A stretch of DNA of 64,000 nucleotides, from NCBI RefSeq assembly GCF_014650755.1, contig NZ_BMVO01000003.1, positions 124,001-188,000 of the forward strand, read 5' to 3'. The notes below the pieces were generated by a model, which had not been told where the DNA came from, searched no databases, and was given only the letters and a program-made list of their open reading frames with translations. Made by a program: the position numbers and the translations under genes. Source of the DNA: Streptomyces chryseus (GTDB lineage: Bacteria; Actinomycetota; Actinomycetes; Streptomycetales; Streptomycetaceae). Of the stretch, positions 1 to 10,193 are shown piece by piece (the stretch's first letter is position 1; every line of letters begins with the position of its first letter).

Positions 1-2
1 TG

Positions 3-386
3 AAGCTGGACCGGGGGCTGGTCGAGGGCGTCGTCGAGTCCGCCCGGCTGCACAAGATCACCAGCGGTCTGCTGCGGATCGCGTGCGATCTGGGGATGCA
101 GTCCGTGGCCGAGGGCGTGGACGTGCCGGAGCAGGTGACGGCCCTGCGGGCCATGGGGTGCACGCACGGGCAGGGCATGGCCTTCTCGGGCCCGCTCGAC
201 GAGTACCGGCTGCGGCGGGCACTGGTGCGCGGGGAGTTCCCCCTGCCGGGCGGGGCAGCGCTGCCGGTCCTGGCCGGCGGGCCCGGTGGATCACTTCCCG
301 TACGTCATGTGGGCGCGAACGGAAGCGAAACGATCACACACCCTCCAATGCGCTCAAATAGTGAGACGCCCGTCCCACCTACTTGA
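3..386 (+). CDS. EAL-domain (cyclic-di-GMP phosphodiesterase-type) protein, C-terminal fragment
   Basis: The frame is open from the left edge, so the start is outside the window. The visible 127 residues begin with KLDRGLV, the EAL-domain strand usually written K-D-R-F, and continue through MQSVAEGVD and [18 protein letters not shown], which match the closing AEGVE and GxxxxQGxxFxxP blocks of EAL domains. A tail of about 45 residues without recognisable features follows. EAL domains hydrolyse cyclic-di-GMP, but the EAL signature and most metal ligands lie off the window, so activity cannot be judged, and a GGDEF or PAS partner is possible. The gene ends 33 bases before the ilvB leader peptide. 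Confidence 0.75.
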   Translation, partial: KLDRGLVEGVVESARLHKITSGLLRIACDLGMQSVAEGVDVPEQVTALRAMGCTHGQGMAFSGPLDEYRLRRALVRGEFPLPGGAALPVLAGGPGGSLPVRHVGANGSETITHPPMRSNSETPVPPT

Positions 387-419
387 CAGGCACTGGCCGC
401 CGGAGGGAGGGTCAGTGTC

Positions 420-461
420 ATGCGCACCCGAATTCTCGTACTTGGAAAGCGCGTCGGCTGA
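420..461 (+). CDS. ilvB leader peptide (13 aa, attenuation)
   Basis: An ATG is preceded by a strong ribosome binding site (GGAGGGAGG, 402-410) and encodes [13 protein letters not shown] followed by TGA. Four consecutive codons for Ile, Leu, Val and Leu are what a leader peptide sensing charged branched-chain tRNAs would need. It lies 45 bases before a hairpin ending in six T residues and 137 bases before ilvB. Leader peptides of this type ahead of ilvB are established in actinobacteria. Stalling at the control codons when branched-chain amino acids are scarce should favour an antiterminator. The competing antiterminator fold was not worked out. Confidence 0.85.
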   Translation: MRTRILVLGKRVG

Positions 462-505
462 AGCAGAGCACGCACCTGCGGCTCTGCACACCCCACCGGC
501 GCGCT

Positions 506-539
506 CCCCTCGCTTGCCTCACGGCACGGGGGGTTTTTT
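506..539 (+). terminator. Attenuator terminator upstream of ilvB
   Basis: A TGCC/GGCA stem (515-518 with 523-526, loop TCAC) sits inside a CCCC (506-509) and GGGG (529-532) pairing and runs into TTTTTT at 534-539. A T-tract terminator is uncommon in this genome and lies between the leader peptide and ilvB, so it is read as the regulated terminator of the attenuator. Confidence 0.8.
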
Positions 540-597
540 GTTGCACTGGCACTCCCCAAACCCTCGCAAAACCCTCAGCTTCGAGAAGAGAATGCCG

Positions 598-2451
598 ATG
601 ACCGAGCAGGCCTCCGGGGCCCACCATCCGCAGCCGCGGCCCCGCAACGGCGGACACCACGCCACCACTGTCGAGCACGTGACGGGCGCCCAGTCGCTCA
701 TCCGCTCCCTCGAGGAAGTGGGAGCCGACACGGTATTCGGCATTCCCGGCGGCGCCATCCTGCCGGCGTACGACCCGCTGATGGACTCCACGAAGGTCCG
801 CCACGTCCTGGTCCGCCACGAGCAGGGCGCCGGTCACGCGGCGACCGGTTACGCGCAGGCCACCGGCAAGGTCGGCGTGTGCATGGCCACTTCGGGGCCC
901 GGCGCCACGAACCTCGTCACGCCGATCGCCGACGCCCACATGGACTCCGTCCCCCTGGTCGCGATCACCGGCCAGGTCGCCTCCAAGGCGATCGGCACGG
1001 ACGCCTTCCAGGAGGCGGACATCGTCGGCATCACGATGCCGATCACCAAGCACAACTTCCTGGTCACCAAGGCCGAGGACATCCCGCGCACCATCGCCGA
1101 GGCGTTCCACATCGCCTCGACGGGACGCCCCGGCCCGGTCCTGGTCGACATCGCCAAGGACGCCCTCCAGGCGAAGACCACCTTCAGCTGGCCGCCCAGT
1201 CAGGACCTGCCCGGCTACCGCCCGGTCACCAAGCCGCACGCCAAGCAGATCCGCGAGGCCGCGAAGCTGATCGTCCAGGCCAAGCGCCCCGTCCTGTACG
1301 TCGGCGGCGGCGTCATGAAGGCGAACGCCACCGCGGAGCTGAAGGTCCTCGCCGAGCTCACCGGCGCCCCCGTCACCACCACCCTGATGGCGCTGGGCTC
1401 CTTCCCCGACAGCCACCCGCTGCACGTGGGAATGCCGGGCATGCACGGTGCGGTCACCGCCGTCACCGCGCTGCAGCGGGCCGACCTGATCGTCGCCCTC
1501 GGAGCCCGCTTCGACGACCGCGTCACCGGCAAGCTGGACAGCTTCGCGCCGTACGCCAAGATCGTCCACGCCGACATCGACCCGGCGGAGATCGGCAAGA
1601 ACCGTGCTGCGGACGTGCCGATCGTCGGCGACGCCCGTGAGGTCATCGCCGACCTCGTCCAGGCCGTCCAGGCCGAGCACACCGAGGGCAACACCGGCGA
1701 CTACGCCGCCTGGTGGAACGACCTCAGCCGCTGGCGCGACACCTACCCGCTGGGCTACGACCTGCCGGAGAACGGCCAGCTCTCCCCGCAGCAGGTCATC
1801 CAGCGCATCGGCCAGCTCGCCCCCGAGGGCACCATCTACGCCGCGGGCGTCGGCCAGCACCAGATGTGGGCCTCGCACTTCATCCAGTACGAGCAGCCCG
1901 CCACCTGGCTGAACTCCGGCGGCGCGGGGACGATGGGGTACGCCGTCCCGGCCGCGATGGGCGCCAAGGCCGGCATGCCGGACCGTACGGTCTGGGCCAT
2001 CGACGGCGACGGCTGCTTCCAGATGACCAACCAGGAACTGACCACCTGCGCGCTCAACAACATCCCGATCAAGGTCGCCGTCATCAACAACGGCGCGCTC
2101 GGGATGGTCCGCCAGTGGCAGACCCTCTTCTACAACCAGCGCTACTCCAACACCGTGCTGCACAGCGGCCCGGACGCCGACGGCAGGCAGCCGAGCGCCG
2201 GCACCCGGATCCCGGACTTCGTGAAGCTGTCCGAGGCGATGGGCTGCCACGCGATCCGCTGTGAGGACCCGGCCGATCTCGACAGGGTCATCGCCGAGGC
2301 CAACGCCATCAACGACCGCCCGGTCGTGGTCGACTTCATCGTGCACGAGGACGCCATGGTCTGGCCGATGGTGGCCGCCGGCACCTCGAACGACGAGGTC
2401 ATGGCCGCCCGCGGGGTGCGCCCCGACTTCGGCGACAACGAAGACGACTGA
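598..2451 (+). CDS. ilvB: Acetolactate synthase large (catalytic) subunit
   Basis: The enzyme condenses two pyruvates to 2-acetolactate (valine, leucine) or pyruvate with 2-oxobutyrate (isoleucine), using thiamine diphosphate, FAD and Mg2+. The 617-aa product has the three domains of the family: an N-terminal pyrimidine-binding domain with the conserved [17 protein letters not shown] stretch, a central FAD-associated domain, and a C-terminal diphosphate domain with [12 protein letters not shown] running to INN. ATG 598 is preferred over the in-frame ATG 592 because GAGAAGAG then sits at a better distance. It heads ilvB-ilvN-ilvC, 26 bases before ilvN, and is controlled by the leader peptide and attenuator just upstream. 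Confidence 0.97.
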   Translation: MTEQASGAHHPQPRPRNGGHHATTVEHVTGAQSLIRSLEEVGADTVFGIPGGAILPAYDPLMDSTKVRHVLVRHEQGAGHAATGYAQATGKVGVCMATSGPGATNLVTPIADAHMDSVPLVAITGQVASKAIGTDAFQEADIVGITMPITKHNFLVTKAEDIPRTIAEAFHIASTGRPGPVLVDIAKDALQAKTTFSWPPSQDLPGYRPVTKPHAKQIREAAKLIVQAKRPVLYVGGGVMKANATAELKVLAELTGAPVTTTLMALGSFPDSHPLHVGMPGMHGAVTAVTALQRADLIVALGARFDDRVTGKLDSFAPYAKIVHADIDPAEIGKNRAADVPIVGDAREVIADLVQAVQAEHTEGNTGDYAAWWNDLSRWRDTYPLGYDLPENGQLSPQQVIQRIGQLAPEGTIYAAGVGQHQMWASHFIQYEQPATWLNSGGAGTMGYAVPAAMGAKAGMPDRTVWAIDGDGCFQMTNQELTTCALNNIPIKVAVINNGALGMVRQWQTLFYNQRYSNTVLHSGPDADGRQPSAGTRIPDFVKLSEAMGCHAIRCEDPADLDRVIAEANAINDRPVVVDFIVHEDAMVWPMVAAGTSNDEVMAARGVRPDFGDNEDD

Positions 2452-2477
2452 GCAGACGAGAGAGAGACTTCAAGCCC

Positions 2478-3005
2478 ATGTCCAAGCACACCCTCTCCGT
2501 CCTGGTCGAGAACAAGCCGGGCGTCCTCGCGCGGATCACGGCCCTGTTCTCCCGCCGCGGGTTCAACATCGACTCCCTCGCGGTCGGCACCACCGAGCAC
2601 CCCGAGATCTCGCGCATCACCATCGTGGTCAACGTGATCGAGGCGCTGCCGCTCGAACAGGTGACGAAGCAGCTGAACAAGCTCGTCAACGTACTGAAGA
2701 TCGTCGAACTCGAGCCGGCCGCCGCGATCCAGCGTGAGCTCGTCCTCGTGAAGGTGCGCGCCGACAACGAGACGCGCTCGCAGATCGTCGAAATCGTCCA
2801 GCTGTTCCGCGCCAAGACGGTCGACGTCTCCCCGGAGGCCGTGACCATCGAGGCGACGGGCGGCGCCGACAAGCTCGAAGCGATGCTCAAGATGCTGGAG
2901 CAGTTCGGCATCAAGGAGCTCGTCCAGTCCGGCACGATCGCCATAGGGCGCGGCTCCCGGTCGATCACCGACCGCAGCCTGCGGGCCCTCGACCGATCGG
3001 CCTGA
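2478..3005 (+). CDS. ilvN: Acetolactate synthase small (regulatory) subunit
   Basis: The 175-aa protein begins with MSKHTLSVLVENKPGVLARI, the start of an ACT domain, with the ARITALFSRRGFNIDSL segment typical of IlvN. The second half is the ALS_ss_C type domain. The subunit stimulates IlvB and carries valine feedback inhibition through the ACT domain. It follows ilvB by 26 bases with GAGAGAG upstream of the start, so the two should be co-translated. Length matches actinobacterial IlvN. A 23-base tandem repeat lies just downstream, before ilvC. Confidence 0.96.
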   Translation: MSKHTLSVLVENKPGVLARITALFSRRGFNIDSLAVGTTEHPEISRITIVVNVIEALPLEQVTKQLNKLVNVLKIVELEPAAAIQRELVLVKVRADNETRSQIVEIVQLFRAKTVDVSPEAVTIEATGGADKLEAMLKMLEQFGIKELVQSGTIAIGRGSRSITDRSLRALDRSA

Positions 3006-3021
3006 CCGCGCACCGGTCCCG

Positions 3022-4177
<1,156 letters not shown>

Positions 4178-4191
4178 GCCTCCGGCACGGG

Positions 4192-4216
4192 GGGCCGCGG
4201 CGTACCGCCGCGGCCC
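4192..4216 (+). terminator. Terminator hairpin after ilvC
   Basis: An 11-bp perfect GC stem (4192-4202 with 4206-4216) around a 3-base loop begins 14 bases after the ilvC stop. There is no T-run, which is usual for Streptomyces terminators. Confidence 0.7.
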
Positions 4217-4260
4217 TTCGCGCACACCTGGACAGAACGTCCAGCCACGGACGGGTGATC

Positions 4261-4303
4261 CTTCCGTCGAGGCGGAAGACCAGCTGTCCAGCGCCACTAG
4301 ACT
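4261..4303 (+). promoter_or_regulatory. Candidate serA promoter with overlapping inverted repeat
   Basis: TAGACT (4298-4303) is a good -10 element and lies 17 bases after GAAGAC (4275-4280), a weak -35. The repeat CTTCCG (4261-4266) / CGGAAG (4273-4278) overlaps the -35. The promoter would give a leader of roughly 110 bases before serA. No regulator is identified. Confidence 0.4.
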
Positions 4304-4417
4304 GCTTCCTACATACACGCGTCAGGCCCACAGCGTCGTGCGTCTTCCACGCGGCTAGCCCCTCCACCGCCTGCGGCCGTCGGGACGGCCGTCCGCAAAG
4401 GACCAGTGAGGACTCAC

Positions 4418-6010
4418 GTGAGCTCGAAACCTGTCGTACTCATCGCTGAAGAGCTGTCGCCCGCCACCGTCGACGCCCTGGGACCGGACTTCGAGATCCG
4501 GCACTGCAACGGCGCCGACCGGGCAGAGCTCCTGCCGGCCATCGCCGACGTGGACGCGATCCTCGTCCGCTCCGCCACCAAGGTCGACGCGGAGGCCATC
4601 GCGGCCGCCAGGAAGCTGCGCGTCGTCGCCCGCGCCGGTGTCGGCCTCGACAACGTCGACGTCTCCTCCGCCACCAAGGCCGGCGTCATGGTCGTCAACG
4701 CGCCGACGTCCAACATCGTCACCGCCGCCGAGCTCGCCTGCGGCCTGCTCGTCGCCACCGCGCGCAACATCCCGCAGGCCAACACCGCCCTGAAGAACGG
4801 CGAGTGGAAGCGCTCCAAGTACACCGGCGTGGAGCTGAGCGAGAAGACCCTCGGCGTCGTCGGCCTCGGCCGCATCGGTGTCCTGGTCGCGCAGCGCATG
4901 TCCGCCTTCGGCATGAAGATCGTCGCGTACGACCCCTACGTGCAGCCCGCGCGCGCCGCGCAGATGGGTGTCAAGCTCCTCTCGCTCGACGAGCTGCTGG
5001 AGGTCGCCGACTTCATCACGGTGCACCTGCCCAAGACGCCCGAGACGCTCGGCCTCATCGGCGACGAGGCGCTGCACAAGGTCAAGCCGTCCGTGCGCAT
5101 CGTCAACGCCGCGCGCGGCGGGATCGTCGACGAGGCGGCGCTGTACTCCGCGCTCAAGGAGGGCCGGGTCGCCGGCGCCGGCCTCGACGTGTACGCGAAG
5201 GAGCCCTGCACCGACTCCCCGCTGTTCGAGCTCGACCAGGTCGTCTGCACGCCGCACCTCGGCGCCTCCACCGACGAGGCCCAGGAGAAGGCGGGCATCG
5301 CGGTCGCCAGGTCCGTGCGCCTCGCCCTCGCCGGTGAGCTCGTGCCGGACGCGGTCAACGTCCAGGGCGGTGTCATCGCCGAGGACGTACGCCCCGGTCT
5401 GCCGCTCGCCGAGAAGCTCGGCCGGATGTTCACCGCGCTCGCGGGCGAGGTCGCGGTGCGGCTCGACGTCGAGGTGTACGGCGAGATCACGCAGTACGAC
5501 GTCAAGGTGCTCGAACTCTCCGCGCTCAAGGGCGTCTTCGAGGACGTCGTCGACGAGACGGTGAGCTACGTGAACGCGCCGCTGTTCGCGCAGGAGCGCG
5601 GCGTCGAGGTCCGCCTGACGACGAGCTCGGAGTCCCCGGACCACAAGAACGTCGTCACCGTGCGCGGCACGCTCTCCGGCGGCGACGAGGTCTCGGTATC
5701 GGGCACGCTCGCGGGCCCGAAGCACCTCCAGAAGATCGTCGGCATCGGCGAGCACGACATCGACCTGACGCTGGCCGACCACATGGTCGTCCTGCGCTAC
5801 CAGGACCGGCCCGGTGTCGTCGGCACGGTCGGCCGCATCCTCGGTGAGGGCGGTCTGAACATCGCCGGCATGCAGGTCTCGCGTGCCGACCAGGGCGGCG
5901 AGGCGCTGGCCGTGCTGTCCGTGGACGACACGGTCCCGCCGACGGTGCTCACCGAGATCGCCGAGGAGATCGGCGCGTCCTCGGCCCGCTTCGTGAACCT
6001 GGCCGACTGA
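4418..6010 (+). CDS. serA: D-3-phosphoglycerate dehydrogenase
   Basis: The enzyme oxidises 3-phosphoglycerate to 3-phosphohydroxypyruvate with NAD+, the first step of serine synthesis. The 530-aa product has the nucleotide-binding GLGRIG motif near residue 150, the catalytic ARGG arginine and CTPHLGAST histidine blocks, an intervening ASB-type domain in the 320-450 range, and a C-terminal ACT domain from about 455 (MVVLRYQDRPGVVGTVGRIL) for serine feedback. This long form is typical of actinobacteria. GTG 4418 (MSSKPVVLIAEEL) is chosen over an upstream in-frame GTG at 4406 because GTGAGGA sits at the right distance and the family starts with this sequence. A large hairpin ends the gene. Confidence 0.95.
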   Translation: MSSKPVVLIAEELSPATVDALGPDFEIRHCNGADRAELLPAIADVDAILVRSATKVDAEAIAAARKLRVVARAGVGLDNVDVSSATKAGVMVVNAPTSNIVTAAELACGLLVATARNIPQANTALKNGEWKRSKYTGVELSEKTLGVVGLGRIGVLVAQRMSAFGMKIVAYDPYVQPARAAQMGVKLLSLDELLEVADFITVHLPKTPETLGLIGDEALHKVKPSVRIVNAARGGIVDEAALYSALKEGRVAGAGLDVYAKEPCTDSPLFELDQVVCTPHLGASTDEAQEKAGIAVARSVRLALAGELVPDAVNVQGGVIAEDVRPGLPLAEKLGRMFTALAGEVAVRLDVEVYGEITQYDVKVLELSALKGVFEDVVDETVSYVNAPLFAQERGVEVRLTTSSESPDHKNVVTVRGTLSGGDEVSVSGTLAGPKHLQKIVGIGEHDIDLTLADHMVVLRYQDRPGVVGTVGRILGEGGLNIAGMQVSRADQGGEALAVLSVDDTVPPTVLTEIAEEIGASSARFVNLAD

Positions 6011-6033
6011 CGCACCGCGCGCAGCTCCACCCC

Positions 6034-6093
6034 GTGCCCGGGACGCACGGACCGCTCGTACACACCGGTACGAGCGGTCCGCGTCCCGGGCAC
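6034..6093. terminator. Long bidirectional hairpin between serA and the PucR gene
   Basis: Positions 6034-6061 pair with 6068-6093: 26 base pairs interrupted only by a 2-base bulge (CA) in the left arm, with a 6-base loop. It lies between convergent genes and should stop transcription from both sides. Confidence 0.85.
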
Positions 6094-6161
6094 GGTGCTG
6101 TCCACCGGAGACCGGCGGTCCGCAGTCGCCGTACAGCGACGGCCGCCGGCGAGCGCGCGGG

Positions 6162-7316
6162 CTACAGGCGGGCGGCCTTGAGCGACATGTGCAGCAGCAG
6201 CCGGTCCTCACCGTTGTGCAGGTCGAGACCGGTGAGCTGTTCCACGCGGGACAGGCGGTAGTAGAGCGTCTGGCGGTGGATGTTCAGGGCGCCGGCGGTG
6301 CGGCCCGCCTGGCCGGCGCAGTCCAGGAACGCCTCCGCCGTGCGGGCCAGTTCGGCGTGCGCGGGTTCGAGCAGGGGGCGTACGACGGGGTCCACCGGGT
6401 GGCCGGGCCCGCTGTCGGGGAGCGCGGCCAGCAGACGGTACGGACCGATCCCCGACCACTCGGCGACCGGGCCGAGGTGCGGCCGGGCCAGGGCGGCCCG
6501 GGCGGCCGCCGAGGCCTCACGCCAGGCGCCCGGCAGGTCGTCCAGTGCCGTGACCGGGTCGCCGATGCCGACGACCGGGCCCGGCGCGGTGAGCAGAGCG
6601 GCGGCCGCGTGGTGGGCGGGGGGGAGGTCGGCCTTCGTACGGATGCGGATCAGGGCGGCGAGGCGCGGGCCGGCCGGACCGGGCACCGGGAGCAGGCACA
6701 GCGCGGCCGCGCCCGGGACCTTGCGCACGCCCGGCACGGCCCCGGCCCACGGGGCGACGCACAGCAGGGCGTACGGACCCGAGTCGCCCAGCGCCGCACC
6801 CAGCGAGGCCAGCGCGGCGGACCGGCTGTCGGCTGACTCCGAGGTGAGCAGGGTCAGCAGGTGGGGGCCGAGGTCGGCGCGGGCACGGGCCTCGTCCGCC
6901 AGCAGCTCTCCGATCCGCGCGCAGACCGCCATCGCCGCGTCCGGCACCGGCCCGGGCGGACCGTCGGCCTCCTCCAGGAGCCAGACGTAACCGTGGACGA
7001 CACCCCGGTGCCGTACGGGCAGGCAGAGCCGGCCGCGCAGTACGCCGGCCGCCGGGTCGGCGGGGATGTGCACCGGGCCCTGCGCCGTCGCGATGCCGAA
7101 CTTCTCGAACCAGGCGCGGACCTCGGCCGTCGAGCGGCGGGTCAGGATCGAGCGGGTACGGACCGGGTCCAGGGTCGTCTCGTCGAAACCGCTGCCGCTG
7201 TCGTGCGCGCCGAACGCGATCAGCCGGAAGTCGCGGTCCTCCAGCGTGGCCGGAGCGCCGAGCACCGCCGAGATCTCGTCGACCAGATCCTGGTAATCGC
7301 CTTTCACGCTTTCCAT
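6162..7316 (-). CDS. PucR-family transcriptional regulator, probable regulator of proline catabolism
   Basis: The 384-aa protein ends with a PucR C-terminal helix-turn-helix (residues about 325-375, with LNIHRQTLYYRLSRVEQLTG), preceded by a GGDEF-like or ligand-sensing middle region and a GAF-like N-terminal half. It is divergent from the proline dehydrogenase gene across 164 bases, and PucR-type activators next to proline genes are common in Streptomyces, so control of the neighbouring put genes by proline is the natural inference. Start ATG 7316 gives MESVKGDYQDLVDEIS; no other promoter partner is in reach. The ligand is not visible from sequence. Confidence 0.85.
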   Translation of the reverse strand: MESVKGDYQDLVDEISAVLGAPATLEDRDFRLIAFGAHDSGSGFDETTLDPVRTRSILTRRSTAEVRAWFEKFGIATAQGPVHIPADPAAGVLRGRLCLPVRHRGVVHGYVWLLEEADGPPGPVPDAAMAVCARIGELLADEARARADLGPHLLTLLTSESADSRSAALASLGAALGDSGPYALLCVAPWAGAVPGVRKVPGAAALCLLPVPGPAGPRLAALIRIRTKADLPPAHHAAAALLTAPGPVVGIGDPVTALDDLPGAWREASAAARAALARPHLGPVAEWSGIGPYRLLAALPDSGPGHPVDPVVRPLLEPAHAELARTAEAFLDCAGQAGRTAGALNIHRQTLYYRLSRVEQLTGLDLHNGEDRLLLHMSLKAARL

Positions 7317-7480
7317 TCTCGCACCCCTTCAGACATCTGTATGAGATACGGGACACGGATGCGTGACAGCTGTCGATGGCCGCCTGCCGGGGCGATCCTT
7401 AGATTTCACGGTGGTTATCCGTGCCGTAGCCCCATCCCCAGGCCACGGCCCCCTTCAAGCCTTATCCGTGGAGGTGCCCC
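7317..7480. promoter_or_regulatory. Divergent put control region
   Basis: This 164-base gap must hold the promoters of both the PucR gene and the proline dehydrogenase gene. A perfect 10-base palindrome, GACAGCTGTC (7365-7374), lies near the middle and is the best operator candidate. TTAGAT (7399-7404) could be a -10, but no matching -35 was found. Confidence 0.35.
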
Positions 7481-8407
7481 GTGCTGGGTCCCGTGATCCT
7501 CGCCGCTTCGCGCAGCGACAAGATGCGCCGCTTCGTGTCGGCCGCCCCGGGCACCAAACAGGTCGTCGGCCGGTTCATCGCCGGTGAGACCGTCGAGCAG
7601 GTCGTCCCGATCGTCCAGGACGCCGCCGACAAGGGCCTGGAGGTCACGCTGGACGTCGTGGGCGAGGACATCACCACCCGCGAGCAGGCCTTCGCCGCCC
7701 GGGACGCGTACCTGGAGCTGATCGAGCACCTCAAGGGGCTGGGGCTCGGCGAGCGGGCCGAGATGTCCGTCAAGCTGTCGATGTTCGGCCAGGCCCTGGA
7801 CGGCGGCCACGAGCTGGCGCTCGCCAACGTCCGCCCGGTCGTCGAGGCGGCGGCCGAGATCGGCACCACGGTCACGCTCGACGCCGAGGACCACACCACC
7901 CTCGACTCGATGTTCGCCATCCACGAGGAGCTGCGGAAGGACCACCCGCAGACCGGCTGCGTCATCCAGGCGTACCTTTTCCGCACCGAGGACGACGCGC
8001 GCCGCCTGGCAGCGGCCGGCAGCCGCGTCCGTATCGTCAAGGGCGCCTACAAGGAGCCCGCCACCGTCGCGTTCCAGGACAGGGCCGAGATCGACAAGGC
8101 GTACGTCCGGATCCTGAAGATCCTCATGGCGGGCGACGGCTACCCGATGATCGGGTCCCACGACCCGCGCCTGATCGCGGTCAGCCAGGAGCTCGCGCGG
8201 CGCGCCGGGCGCAAACTGGATGAGTACGAATTCCAGATGCTCTACGGGATCCGCAGCGAAGAGCACGTGCGGCTCGCGGCGGAGGGCCACCGGATGCGTG
8301 TGTACACCGCGTACGGCACCGACTGGTACGGCTACTTCATGCGACGCCTCGCGGAGAAGCCGGCCAACCTGCTGTTCTTCGTCCGCTCGATGATCACCAA
8401 GAACTGA
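7481..8407 (+). CDS. pruB: Proline dehydrogenase (monofunctional)
   Basis: The enzyme oxidises L-proline to delta-1-pyrroline-5-carboxylate using FAD, passing electrons to the respiratory chain. The 308-aa length is that of monofunctional actinobacterial ProDH. The TIM-barrel motifs are present: MSVKLSMFG, VTLDAEDHTT, GCVIQAYLFRT, VRIVKGAYKE and GSHDPRLI, and the C-terminal helix EFQMLYGIR that contacts FAD and proline. It starts at GTG 7481 after GGAGGTG and is followed 57 bases later by the P5C dehydrogenase gene, so the two make the full proline-to-glutamate route. The divergent PucR gene is the likely regulator. The symbol follows mycobacterial usage; putB is also used. Confidence 0.95.
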   Translation: MLGPVILAASRSDKMRRFVSAAPGTKQVVGRFIAGETVEQVVPIVQDAADKGLEVTLDVVGEDITTREQAFAARDAYLELIEHLKGLGLGERAEMSVKLSMFGQALDGGHELALANVRPVVEAAAEIGTTVTLDAEDHTTLDSMFAIHEELRKDHPQTGCVIQAYLFRTEDDARRLAAAGSRVRIVKGAYKEPATVAFQDRAEIDKAYVRILKILMAGDGYPMIGSHDPRLIAVSQELARRAGRKLDEYEFQMLYGIRSEEHVRLAAEGHRMRVYTAYGTDWYGYFMRRLAEKPANLLFFVRSMITKN

Positions 8408-8464
8408 CCCAGGCTGACCCTAGGGCCGAGCCCTTCCACCCCTCACAAAGGAGTCAAGGAACTC

Positions 8465-10096
8465 ATGGACGCTGTGACCCAGGTCCCCGCCCCGGTCAAC
8501 GAGCCGGTGCGCACCTACGCCCCGGGCTCGCCGGAGCGCGCACGCCTCGAAGTCAAGCTGAAGGAGCTTGCCGAGAACCCCGTCGACCTCCCGATGACGA
8601 TCAACGGTGAGAAGCGGATGGGTGGCGGCGAGCGTTTCGACGTCGTACAGCCGCACAACCACAAGGCCGTCCTGGGTACCGCCGCGCACGCCACGCAGCA
8701 GGACGCGCGGGACGCCATCGACGCCGCCCTGGCCGCCGCGCCGGCGTGGCGCGCGATGTCCTTCGACGACCGCGCCGCGATCATCCTGCGCGCCGCCGAG
8801 CTGCTGTCGGGCCCGTGGCGCGAGACGCTGGCCGCCTCGACCATGCTCGGCCAGTCCAAGACCGTCCAGCAGGCCGAGATCGACACCCCGTGCGAGCTCG
8901 TCGACTTCTGGCGCTTCAACGTCAAGTACGCCCGTGACCTGCTCGCCGAGCAGCCGCCGGCGAACTCCCCGGGCGTGTGGAACCGGCTGGACCACCGTCC
9001 GCTGGAAGGTTTCGTCTACGCGATCACGCCCTTCAACTTCACCGCCATCGCGGGCAACCTGCCGACCGCTCCCGCCCTGATGGGCAACGTCGTGGTCTGG
9101 AAGCCGTCCCCGACGCAGACGCATGCCGCCGTGCTGCTGATGCGGCTGCTGGAGGAGGCCGGGCTGCCCAAGGGCGTCATCAACCTCGTCACCGGCGACG
9201 GCATCGAGGTCTCCGAGGTCGCCCTCAACCACCGCGACCTGGCCGGCATCCACTTCACCGGCTCGACCAAGACCTTCCAGTACCTGTGGAAGACGGTCGG
9301 CAACAACATCGAGAAGTACCGCACGTACCCGCGTCTCGTCGGTGAGACGGGCGGCAAGGACTTCGTCGTCGCGCACCCGAGCGCCGACCGTGCCGTGCTG
9401 AAGACCGCGCTGACCCGTGGCTCGTTCGAGTTCCAGGGGCAGAAGTGCTCCGCGTCCTCGCGTGCGTACGTCCCGGCCTCGATCTGGAACGACGGCTTCA
9501 AGGAGGAGTTCGCGGCCGAGGTCGACGCCATCACCATGGGCGACGTCACCGACCTGTCGAACTTCATCGGCGCCGTCATCGACGAGCGCTCGTTCGCCAA
9601 GAACAAGGCCGCGATCGACCGCGCCGCCGCCGACCCGACCTGCACGATCGTCGCGGGCGGCACGTACGACGACTCGGTCGGCTACTTCGTCCGCCCGACG
9701 GTCATCGCCTGCACGGACCCTTCGAGCGAGGTCTTCACGACCGAGTACTTCGGCCCGATCCTCGCGGTCCACGTCTACGAGGACGAGAAGTACGACGCCA
9801 TGCTGGAGCAGATGGAGTCGGCGTCCGACTACGCGCTGACCGGCGCCGTCATCTCCGGTGACCGCGCGGCCGCCGCGTACACGATGGACAAGCTCCGCTA
9901 TGCGGCGGGCAACTTCTACATCAACGACAAGTCGACCGGCGCCGTCGTCGGCCAGCAGCCCTTCGGCGGCGGCCGCGCGTCCGGCACGAACGACAAGGCC
10001 GGCGCGCCCCAGAACCTCCAGCGCTGGACCCTGACCCGGGCCATCAAGGAGACCCTGGTCCCGCCGACCGACTACACCTACCCGCACCAGGGCTGA
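8465..10096 (+). CDS. pruA: L-glutamate gamma-semialdehyde (P5C) dehydrogenase
   Basis: The enzyme oxidises glutamate semialdehyde, formed from P5C, to glutamate with NAD+. The 543-aa aldehyde dehydrogenase has the catalytic Glu294 in LVGETGGKD and nucleophile Cys328 in FQGQKCSASSRAYVP, plus the TPFNFTAIAGNLP and FGGGRASGTNDKAG segments typical of the group I P5CDH family. AAAGGAG precedes ATG 8465. It lies 57 bases after proline dehydrogenase in the same operon and is followed by a double hairpin. Confidence 0.96.
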   Translation: MDAVTQVPAPVNEPVRTYAPGSPERARLEVKLKELAENPVDLPMTINGEKRMGGGERFDVVQPHNHKAVLGTAAHATQQDARDAIDAALAAAPAWRAMSFDDRAAIILRAAELLSGPWRETLAASTMLGQSKTVQQAEIDTPCELVDFWRFNVKYARDLLAEQPPANSPGVWNRLDHRPLEGFVYAITPFNFTAIAGNLPTAPALMGNVVVWKPSPTQTHAAVLLMRLLEEAGLPKGVINLVTGDGIEVSEVALNHRDLAGIHFTGSTKTFQYLWKTVGNNIEKYRTYPRLVGETGGKDFVVAHPSADRAVLKTALTRGSFEFQGQKCSASSRAYVPASIWNDGFKEEFAAEVDAITMGDVTDLSNFIGAVIDERSFAKNKAAIDRAAADPTCTIVAGGTYDDSVGYFVRPTVIACTDPSSEVFTTEYFGPILAVHVYEDEKYDAMLEQMESASDYALTGAVISGDRAAAAYTMDKLRYAAGNFYINDKSTGAVVGQQPFGGGRASGTNDKAGAPQNLQRWTLTRAIKETLVPPTDYTYPHQG

Positions 10097-10105
10097 CCGC
10101 CCCCG

Positions 10106-10173
10106 GCGCGCGGCCCCGGCCGCGCGCCCCGCGAGACCCCGCCCCCGTCCCGGCCCCCACGCCGGACGGGGGC
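10106..10173. terminator. Double hairpin after pruA
   Basis: Two stems follow in series: a 10-bp near-perfect palindrome at 10106-10127 (2-base centre), and 10141-10154 paired with 10161-10173 with one bulged C. They lie between convergent pruA and the DUF1206 gene. Confidence 0.75.
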
Positions 10174-10193
10174 GGTTCCACGTCCGCCCGGGC

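Noticed and set aside
383..388. TTGACA as an ilvB -35 box
   Set aside because: No -10 lies 16-19 bases downstream; the expected place is filled by the GGAGGGAGG ribosome binding site of the leader peptide.
418..2346. Long antisense reading frame opposite ilvB (642 codons)
   Set aside because: High GC makes long open frames on the opposite strand. It has no ribosome binding site, its product is a valine/arginine/aspartate-rich mosaic without motifs, and ilvB itself is certain.
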